From Planctomycetaceae bacterium (lineage in GTDB: Bacteria; Planctomycetota; Planctomycetia; Pirellulales; Pirellulaceae), in assembly GCA_005773145.1 (NCBI GenBank), contig SXHS01000125.1:1-33285 (forward strand): a stretch of 33,285 nucleotides of DNA, written 5' to 3'. The first letter of the stretch is position 1. The number at the start of each line of letters is the position of its first letter. The notes under the pieces were generated by a model. That model did no database searches, had not been told where the DNA came from, and was given only the letters and a program-made list of their open reading frames with translations. The position numbers and the translations under genes were made by a program. This document shows, piece after piece, positions 26,650-33,285 of the stretch.

Positions 26650-28084
26650 CGTGTGCCGCATTCCGATCGGGCTCGACCGCCAAACGCAGGTGGTCGCGCG
26701 CATTGGCGTAGCAGATGTTGCGAATCATTCCCCCCACCAACGCCCGATCGTTCGGCAACTCGCCCCGCTCCACCTCGCTCCCCACCAGATTGCACAACAC
26801 GCGGCGAAAATATTCATGCCTCGGGAACGATAGGAACGAGCGGGAGTCGGTCAACATGCCCACGGATCGCGACAGCAGGCCCACATTGGAGAGGGCGTTG
26901 ATCTGCCACTCCATCCCCTCCTTCTGATCGAGATGCCACCAACCCGAGCCAAACTGAATCTTGCCTGGCACGCTCCCGTCCTGAAAGCATCCGATAGCGG
27001 TGGCAAACAGGTAGTTATCACGCGGATTGTTGTTGTACAGAATCATCCGCGGCAAGACGTTCTCCCGATCCAATTGGTCCAGATAAGACACCAACGCGTT
27101 GACCTGGGGCCAATCTCCGATGGTATCAAACCCGCTGTCCGGTCCTAGCTGCTGAAAGTTCCGTGTATTGGTATTACGCAGCGCGCCCAGATGCAACTGC
27201 TTGGTCCAGCCGGCTGCCGCATCCCACCGGCCGAATTCCAGCATGAGAAAGCTGGCGAACTGGCTGTGCTCCGTCGGTGATGCGGCCTGCCCCCTGCGAC
27301 AACGATCGAAGACCGCAGCCGCCGCCATCTCACCGCCAGGCACCGCATAGCAATAAGGCAACCCGTGATCCGACAACCGACAACCCAGGGCATGAAAGGC
27401 CTGATGGCGCTGCCGCAGCGCGGCGAGAAGGTCGTCCAGCCGACGAATCGAAACATTTGCGACCTGCTCCAGACGAGTCACCCAGTGATTCCAGCGAGGC
27501 GGATCGTCGACCTGAAGCGCACGATCGGGCCGAAAGGTCGGATACACCCTAGTGGACAATTTGGAATCGCGGATCGACTGGTGATGTGCCAGATCGTCCG
27601 TGGGATCATCCGTCGTGCAGACGGCCTTAACCTTAAACCTGTCCAGAATGCCATGCGTGGCAAGTGCCGGAGTGGCCAACTGTTCCGCCGTATGCCTCCA
27701 AATCTCGGTCGCTGTGTCTTCGCTCAACAGCAAGTCGATGTCGAAGTGTCGCTTTAGTTCCAGATGTGTCCATTGGTAGAGCGGATTACGCAAGGTCTGA
27801 GGGACCGTCCGGGCCCAGGCCAAGAACTTCTCGTAGGCAGCTCCCTCCCCCGTGCAATACCGTTCCTCGATGCCATTGGCACGCATCGCGCGCCATTTGT
27901 AGTGATCTCCGGCTAGCCAAATCTCCGCCAGGTCACGAAACTGGCGATTCTTGGCGATATCTTCCGCAGGCAGATGAGAATGATAGTCCAAGATCGGTTC
28001 CGCAGCTGCGTACTCATGGTACAGCGATTGCGCCGTCTTGGATTGCAACAGAAAATCGGCGTGGATATAGCTCACGATTGCCAC
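26636..28084 (-). CDS. uxaC: Uronate isomerase
   Basis: ILDYHSHLPAEDIAKNRQFRDLAEIWLAGDHYKWRAMRANG; VCTTDDPTDDLAHH; PRMILYNNNPRDNYLFATAIG; GSGWWHLDQKEGMEWQINALSNVGLLSRSVGMLTDSRSFLSFPRHEYFRRVLCNLVG. Confidence 0.95.
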   Translation of the reverse strand: MAIVSYIHADFLLQSKTAQSLYHEYAAAEPILDYHSHLPAEDIAKNRQFRDLAEIWLAGDHYKWRAMRANGIEERYCTGEGAAYEKFLAWARTVPQTLRNPLYQWTHLELKRHFDIDLLLSEDTATEIWRHTAEQLATPALATHGILDRFKVKAVCTTDDPTDDLAHHQSIRDSKLSTRVYPTFRPDRALQVDDPPRWNHWVTRLEQVANVSIRRLDDLLAALRQRHQAFHALGCRLSDHGLPYCYAVPGGEMAAAAVFDRCRRGQAASPTEHSQFASFLMLEFGRWDAAAGWTKQLHLGALRNTNTRNFQQLGPDSGFDTIGDWPQVNALVSYLDQLDRENVLPRMILYNNNPRDNYLFATAIGCFQDGSVPGKIQFGSGWWHLDQKEGMEWQINALSNVGLLSRSVGMLTDSRSFLSFPRHEYFRRVLCNLVGSEVERGELPNDRALVGGMIRNICYANARDHLRLAVEPDRNAAHVTSR

Positions 28085-28179
28085 CCTTCACCAGCGCGCA
28101 ACCCGGCGGACCGTTGGCGTTTCATCCTAATGGGCCCTGTAACCCGTCGCAACCTGGCCCGCGGCACAGGCATCGTGCT

Positions 28180-28268
28180 CAGTGGCCTAGGTATCCTGCC
28201 TGTGTCCTCAGTGGCATAGGCATCCTGCCAGTGTCCGTCTCCCAGTGGCATAGGCATCTTGCCTGTGT
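28180..28268. repeat. Three imperfect 26-bp direct repeats (planctomycete GIGILPVS-type repeat)
   Basis: CAGTGGCCTAGGTATCCTGCCTGTGT (28180), CAGTGGCATAGGCATCCTGCCAGTGT (28209), CAGTGGCATAGGCATCTTGCCTGTGT (28243); a degenerate fourth copy may lie at about 28163. Confidence 0.85.
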
Positions 28269-28360
28269 ACAATGGCGTCGCCGCCGATCCGATCTCGCGT
28301 CGGCCGCTGTACGATCCTCCCCACGATTACTGAATCCCGATGGTTAAGGAACTTATCGAC

Positions 28361-29161
28361 ATGTCTCAACAACCGGAACCAACCGTCCAACAGTTGTTCG
28401 ATTTGACCGGACGAGTCGCTCTGCTTACGGGCGCCTCGGGGTACCTGGGTAGCTCATTCGCGCAGGCGTTGGCGGAGGCGGGAGCCACGGTTGTGGTGGG
28501 AAGCCGCGACGTGGCGCGGGCGAAGGAAGCCTTGCAAGCGCTTCCAGGCCCTGCCCAACACCATGCGGTCGTCTTGGATCAAATGGACCATGCATCGCTG
28601 GAGTCTGGATTTCGCGCAGCCGTCAAGGCGGCGGGAAAGATCGACATCTTAGTGAACAACGGACATGAGGCCTTGGGAAAGGACCTCACCAACGTAACCG
28701 GGGAGGAATTCACACGGCATCTGGGAAATGCGACCAGTTATTTTCTGCTGGCCCGTTTACTACACGATCACGCCGTGGAACGGAAGGCACCGGCCAGCGT
28801 GATCATGATCGGTTCGATGTATGGAGTCGTCGGCTCGTACCCGGATGCCTATGCGGGTCTCTGCAATGCCAGCCCCGTCGCCTACCACACACTCAAGGGG
28901 GGCATTGTGCACATGACACGCCATTTGGCCGTCTACTGGGCCACCGATGGGGTCCGCGTCAACTGCCTCAGTCCCGGTCCGTTTCCGAATGAACCGCGGG
29001 TGCCGCACGAGATGGTGGAGCGACTCTGTTCCAAGAGTCCCATGAAGCGAATGGGCAAACCCCACGAGTTGAAGGGAACACTGATTCTTTTGGCTAGTGA
29101 TGCGGGCAGCTACATTACGGGCCAAAACATCTTGATCGACGGCGGCTGGACGGCCTGGTAG
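28361..29161 (+). CDS. Short-chain dehydrogenase/reductase (gluconate 5-dehydrogenase-like)
   Basis: LFDLTGRVALLTGASGYLGSSFAQALAEAGA; ILVNNGHEALGKD; YHTLKGGIVHMTRHLAVYWATDGVRVNCLSPGPF; SYITGQNILIDGGWTAW. Confidence 0.9.
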   Translation: MSQQPEPTVQQLFDLTGRVALLTGASGYLGSSFAQALAEAGATVVVGSRDVARAKEALQALPGPAQHHAVVLDQMDHASLESGFRAAVKAAGKIDILVNNGHEALGKDLTNVTGEEFTRHLGNATSYFLLARLLHDHAVERKAPASVIMIGSMYGVVGSYPDAYAGLCNASPVAYHTLKGGIVHMTRHLAVYWATDGVRVNCLSPGPFPNEPRVPHEMVERLCSKSPMKRMGKPHELKGTLILLASDAGSYITGQNILIDGGWTAW

Positions 29162-29925
29162 AGCGGATACCGCTGGAGAAGTTCGCGCAAGCGTGCGGCG
29201 GATAGGGCCCCAATGTCAACTTCGCGGCTGACACCACCAACCCCATATGCGAGCAGGCCGTGGCAAGCCCACTTGGGCAACAGGGCCAGGATGGCGGCGC
29301 TGGGACGGGCGATGACGTGGGCCGCGATGAGCTTGCCCAGTCCATCGACGCGTGATTTACCTGCCTCGATGGCGGCATTCACGGCGGCCACGTCCCCCTT
29401 GATGAGGATGGTGATGTAGCCTCCTCCCAGTTTCTCCTTGCCCAACACTTCAACGTTGGCCGCCTTGCATGCCGTGTCAATGGCCTCGATCACGGCGGTA
29501 AATCCTTGTGTTTCAATCAGGCCGATCGCAAAGCTGTTTTCGGTAGCCATAGGAGTTCTGTCTGCCTCGTGAGAATTCGATGGGTTATCCAAGTCAAAGA
29601 CAACGTTTTGTTCGATCAGCGGCGAGAATTCCCGCGCACTGTCAATGCCCTTCAATGCTCGCTCGTCTGGCGCATCCAAAATGGCTGTTACACAACGGGC
29701 CTGCATCTGGCCGGCCAGTTGTTCCGCCAATTCCACTGCGGCGCGTAACGCCGCAGGAGATCCGGCCATCTTCAGCAAGAATCCGCTGAAGTCATTGAGT
29801 TCCGCCTGCACCAAACGGACCGGCGCGGCTTTTTCAATGCGATCGAGAATCACCAGCGCGGCGCCCAACGCGGTGATTTCCAGAATCGCCAGACCGTGCG
29901 GTCGGATGGATTCAGGTCGGATCAT
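29110..29925 (-). CDS. Bacterial microcompartment shell protein, tandem BMC-domain (BMC-T-like)
   Basis: C-terminal half ENSFAIGLIETQGFTAVIEAIDTACKAANVEVLGKEKLGGGYITILIKGDVAAVNAAIEAG is a canonical BMC domain; N-terminal half HGLAILEITALGAALVILDRIEKAAPVRLVQAELNDFSGFLLKMAGSPAALRAAVELAEQ looks like a diverged BMC domain. Confidence 0.85.
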   Translation of the reverse strand: MIRPESIRPHGLAILEITALGAALVILDRIEKAAPVRLVQAELNDFSGFLLKMAGSPAALRAAVELAEQLAGQMQARCVTAILDAPDERALKGIDSAREFSPLIEQNVVFDLDNPSNSHEADRTPMATENSFAIGLIETQGFTAVIEAIDTACKAANVEVLGKEKLGGGYITILIKGDVAAVNAAIEAGKSRVDGLGKLIAAHVIARPSAAILALLPKWACHGLLAYGVGGVSREVDIGALSAARLRELLQRYPLYQAVQPPSIKMFWPVM

Positions 29926-30007
29926 GAGGAAAGCTCAGTCGGCAATACGGGGGGGTGGGGGGGACATTGCGGGAGACGCCGTTTCGCAAGCCTAGCACAC
30001 GAGTGGA

Positions 30008-30037
30008 CGGTCGGCCAGCCAATTCGCGGGCCGACCG
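30008..30037. repeat. Perfect 9-bp-stem inverted repeat between the aldehyde dehydrogenase and BMC genes
   Basis: CGGTCGGCC-(12 nt)-GGCCGACCG; no following T-tract on either strand. Confidence 0.7.
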
Positions 30038-30066
30038 ATTCCAGCACCCAAGGGGGGGGCGGGTCG

Positions 30067-31533
30067 CTAGCGCAGGCCAATCGACACGCACTTGGTTTCC
30101 AGATACGCGTCCAGTCCCTCGCTGCCATTCTCACGGCCCAAGCCAGACTCCTTGAGACCACCGAAGGGGGCCTGCGGCGTGGCGGGAACCGTGTCGTTAA
30201 TCCCGATGATGCCGAATTCCAGGCCATCGGCCATTTTAAAGGCCGTCGACAGATCGTTGGTCATCACATACGCAGCCAGACCGTAGCACGTATTGTTGGC
30301 CTGCGCGATGGCTTCTTCGACGTTTGAGAATTCGAGGATGGGCATGACGGGTGCGAACGGTTCTTCGGACATCACACGCATCGTTGGGTTGACCGAAGCC
30401 AAGATCGTCGGTTCAAAAAAGTAGCCCCGTTCGAACTGAGGCGATCGTCGGCCGCCGGCCACACAGCGAGCTCCTTGTCCGCAGGCATCCTGAACCAAAG
30501 ACTCGGTCCGGGTCAGTGCCTTGGCCTCAAACATCGGGCCAATATCCACCCCCTCGTCCATACCATTCCCCAATCGCAGCGTCTTGGCCTCTGCCACACA
30601 GGCCTCGACATACTCATTCTGCACCGATCGGTGCGCGTAGAAACGCGTGGGACTGATGCAAACCTGGCCATTGTTGCGAAACTTGCCCACGACGGTGGCC
30701 TTGGCTGCCGCAGCGATATCCACATCGGGGAAAATAATGACCGGTGCATGCCCCCCGAGTTCCAAGCTCAAACGCTTGACCTGATCCCCCGCTTGGCGCA
30801 TGAGTTGCTTGCCCACGCGTGTTGAACCGGTAAAGGAAATCTTGCGGCAGATGGGATTGGACATAAACTCCTGCATCACCTCGTCGGGGGGCCCGAGCAC
30901 CAGATTGACGGCGCCGGGGGGCAAGTCGGCTTCCTCCATCAATTCAAAGAGTCGCATCATGCACAGGGGCGTTTGGCTGGCCGGGCGCGAGACGGTTGTG
31001 CAACCGACGGCGAGTGCGGGTGCGATTTTTCTCGCCTGCAGCAACAAGGGAAAATTCCAGGGTGACACGGCGGCGCACACGCCCACCGGATGTCGCATGG
31101 TCAGGATGCGCTTATTGGGCACGCTGGCAGGGATGGTGCGACCATACGCGCGCTTGGCTTCTTCCGCAAACCAGTCGAACGTGGCGGCACTCCCCATGAC
31201 CTCGGCACGCGCTTCGGGGAGCGGCTTTCCCTGCTCCAGAGTCAGCACGGTAGCGATGCTATCGACATGGGCACGCATCAGATCGGCGATTTTCCGCAGA
31301 CGAGCGGCTCGGTCATAGACCGACAGCTGCCGCCATGCTGGCATGGCAGCGTCGGCGGCTTCCAGCGCGCGTCGCGTGTCGGCAGCCGTACCATAGGCCA
31401 CCGTCACAATCGGCTCCTCGGTGGCTGGATTGATGATGTCCAGGGTAGCCCCTTCAGCACCATCCACCCATTTCTGGTTGATGTATAGCTGTGTGTGCTT
31501 CAACGGCAAAGTGGTCCTGGACGATTGGATCAT
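30067..31533 (-). CDS. NAD(P)-dependent aldehyde dehydrogenase (succinate-semialdehyde dehydrogenase-like)
   Basis: VSPWNFPLLLQARKIAPALAVGCTTVSRPAS; FTGSTRVGKQLM; LELGGHAPVIIF; NNGQVCISPTRF; PFGGLKESGLGRENGSEGLDAYLETK. MIQSSR start has upstream gggag; track start 31746 is over-extended. Confidence 0.92.
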   Translation of the reverse strand: MIQSSRTTLPLKHTQLYINQKWVDGAEGATLDIINPATEEPIVTVAYGTAADTRRALEAADAAMPAWRQLSVYDRAARLRKIADLMRAHVDSIATVLTLEQGKPLPEARAEVMGSAATFDWFAEEAKRAYGRTIPASVPNKRILTMRHPVGVCAAVSPWNFPLLLQARKIAPALAVGCTTVSRPASQTPLCMMRLFELMEEADLPPGAVNLVLGPPDEVMQEFMSNPICRKISFTGSTRVGKQLMRQAGDQVKRLSLELGGHAPVIIFPDVDIAAAAKATVVGKFRNNGQVCISPTRFYAHRSVQNEYVEACVAEAKTLRLGNGMDEGVDIGPMFEAKALTRTESLVQDACGQGARCVAGGRRSPQFERGYFFEPTILASVNPTMRVMSEEPFAPVMPILEFSNVEEAIAQANNTCYGLAAYVMTNDLSTAFKMADGLEFGIIGINDTVPATPQAPFGGLKESGLGRENGSEGLDAYLETKCVSIGLR

Positions 31534-31843
31534 GGCGTTATCTCCCAGCATGGATTCTCGTGAAGGAGGCGGGTGAAACTCGGGCTGTGGCGGGCCCAAC
31601 CTCAACCGACATGGTAGCAGGCCTGCCATGACCGTTGTCAGGCCCCCGAGACGCGTGACGCACCCCCATGCCGCGTAACCGGAAAAATTTTCTCCCTTGC
31701 GAAATCCCTTCGAGCCGATAATATGCCCAATCCTCACACGGAACATGGTTCGCCGAGCGAACGCGCCCGGTGGTCCGCTGCCGCGAAATCAGGCCATTTT
31801 GGCCTCTCAAGACCTACTTGCCAAAGAGCGACGCTACAACCAC

Positions 31844-33262
31844 ATGCCCGACACGCTATTGCTGGAACCACGTCGCACAACATCGCGGCCACCACAGAAC
31901 GAACCCGCCCATGTTGGGCCACATGACACGAACGGCGCCGCGAGTGGAGCATCGCTGCACTCCGAACGGGACCTGCTAGCGGGACATGTGGAAGGTTGCG
32001 CCGTGGGCCTCATGGTAGGACTCGGGGAGACGTACCTGGCCGCATTCGCCCTGGCGCTTGGGCTGGGGGAGATTTTCGCCGGATTGGTGGCGAGTGTGCC
32101 ACTAGTGGCGGGCGGGATCATGCAACTGATTTCGCCGTTCATGGTCCACCGATTTCGTTCCCACAAGCGATGGGTGATGGTGTGCGCGACGGTTCAAGCA
32201 ACCAGTTTCATTCCGTTGGCAATCGCCGCAACCCTTGGTCGCCTGCCTGGCTGGGCCGTGTTAGTCGTTGCCTCCATCTATTGGGGCTCGGGCTTAGCCA
32301 GCGGCCCGGCATGGAATACCTGGGTGGGAACCATTGTGCCGCGTCCGATCCGTGCGCAATACTTCGCCCGTCGTACCAAGCTGATGCAGGCCGCCGTGAT
32401 GACTGGCTTCTTGGCCGCAGGCATCGCCTTGCACCTGTGCGCTCAGTATCATATGGCGCTATACGCCTTTGCCGGCATCTTCGCAAGTGCGGCCTTGGCG
32501 CGCATGGTCTCAACCGCGACGCTGGCCATGCAAAGTGAGCCAACGCCGATTCCAGCCAATATGCAGGCGGTCACGCTCCGCGAACTGGCACATCAATTCC
32601 TCTTCGGGCAAGGCAACCGTTTGCTGGCCTACATCGTGGCCGTGCAACTCACGGTGCAGATCGCGGGGCCCTTCTTTACACCCTTCATGTTGGGCAAGTT
32701 GCATTTCTCATACGCCGACTACACCATCTTGATTGCCACCAGTTTTGTGGCCAAGATCCTGGCGCTCCCGGTTATGGGACGCATTGCGCAGAACGGCAGC
32801 GCCGAGCGTCTGTTGTGGATTGGCGGATTGGGCATCGTTCCACTCTCCGCACTCTGGATCGTGTCCCAGAGTTTTCCTTGGTTGATCGTACTGCAACTGG
32901 CTGGCGGTGTTGCGTGGGCTGCGTATGAGTTGGCCTTCTTCTTACTGTTTTTCGAATCCATCCCCGAAGAGCGGCGGACCGGAGTCCTCACGCTTTACAA
33001 TCTGGCGAACACCGTCGCGTGGGTCGGTGGCGCGTTGTTGGGGGGCGCGCTCCTGACGATCATGGCAAAAACTCATTCGGCCTATCTGACGGTCTTTGTC
33101 ATCTCAGGCGTAGGCCGACTGGCCGCTTTACTCTTACTTTGGCGAGTCCCCGGTGTGCGGACGGCCGCAGCATCCCCTGCGCTTCGTAGCTGGAAAAGCC
33201 GTTTGAAAATTGGGGCAGGACTCGGTCTAGCGAAACTCGGGGCCTATCGAGAAGACCGCTAG
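31844..33262 (+). CDS. MFS-type transporter
   Basis: Many TM segments (GLMVGLGETYLAAFALALGLGEIFAGLVASVPLVAGGIMQLI; VGGALLGGALLTIMAK); M at 31844 preferred start. Confidence 0.75.
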   Translation: MPDTLLLEPRRTTSRPPQNEPAHVGPHDTNGAASGASLHSERDLLAGHVEGCAVGLMVGLGETYLAAFALALGLGEIFAGLVASVPLVAGGIMQLISPFMVHRFRSHKRWVMVCATVQATSFIPLAIAATLGRLPGWAVLVVASIYWGSGLASGPAWNTWVGTIVPRPIRAQYFARRTKLMQAAVMTGFLAAGIALHLCAQYHMALYAFAGIFASAALARMVSTATLAMQSEPTPIPANMQAVTLRELAHQFLFGQGNRLLAYIVAVQLTVQIAGPFFTPFMLGKLHFSYADYTILIATSFVAKILALPVMGRIAQNGSAERLLWIGGLGIVPLSALWIVSQSFPWLIVLQLAGGVAWAAYELAFFLLFFESIPEERRTGVLTLYNLANTVAWVGGALLGGALLTIMAKTHSAYLTVFVISGVGRLAALLLLWRVPGVRTAAASPALRSWKSRLKIGAGLGLAKLGAYREDR

Positions 33263-33285
33263 TTTACCCCCCAGTAGTTTACCCC
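33260..33285. repeat. 15-bp-period direct repeat running off the window edge
   Basis: TAGTTTACCCC at 33260..33270 and again at 33275..33285; unit TAGTTTACCCCCCAG. Confidence 0.6.

Noticed and set aside
28180-28268. CRISPR-like array
   Set aside because: Units are imperfect, spacers only about 3 to 8 bp, no cas genes; fits a dispersed repeat family instead.
27664-28347. 227-aa + strand ORF containing GIGILPVS peptide
   Set aside because: Runs antisense to uxaC and through the intergenic repeats; typical spurious translation of the repeat.

Overview
High-GC bacterial chromosome segment, probably a planctomycete. This is inferred from the PSCyt1/PSD1 (DUF1549/DUF1553) plus DUF1501 gene pair, the GIGILPVS-type intergenic repeats and a BMC-domain protein. 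The most interesting part is 1..10205. It holds the C-terminal part of a histidine kinase whose sensor remnant looks globin-coupled, a convergent NtrC-family sigma-54 activator, a candidate -24/-12 promoter with a possible upstream activator site, and an atypical cbb3 oxidase operon. The operon order is diheme cytochrome c, unknown membrane protein, CcoN, CcoO, CcoS-like protein, 62-aa single-TM protein, CcoI-type P-ATPase, SafE-like protein. No canonical CcoP is visible. The rest includes ThuA plus PAS histidine kinase, LpxB, an HExxH-type hypothetical, an exported PIMT with a C-terminal extension, a STAS protein, SDR plus flavin monooxygenase, PSD1 plus DUF1501 plus MATE, a Tat-exported GH-like protein, UxaC, an SDR, an isolated double-BMC-domain protein next to an aldehyde dehydrogenase, and an MFS transporter. 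No tRNA, rRNA, CRISPR array or transposase was recognised. All family calls are from motif recognition by eye, with no database search.
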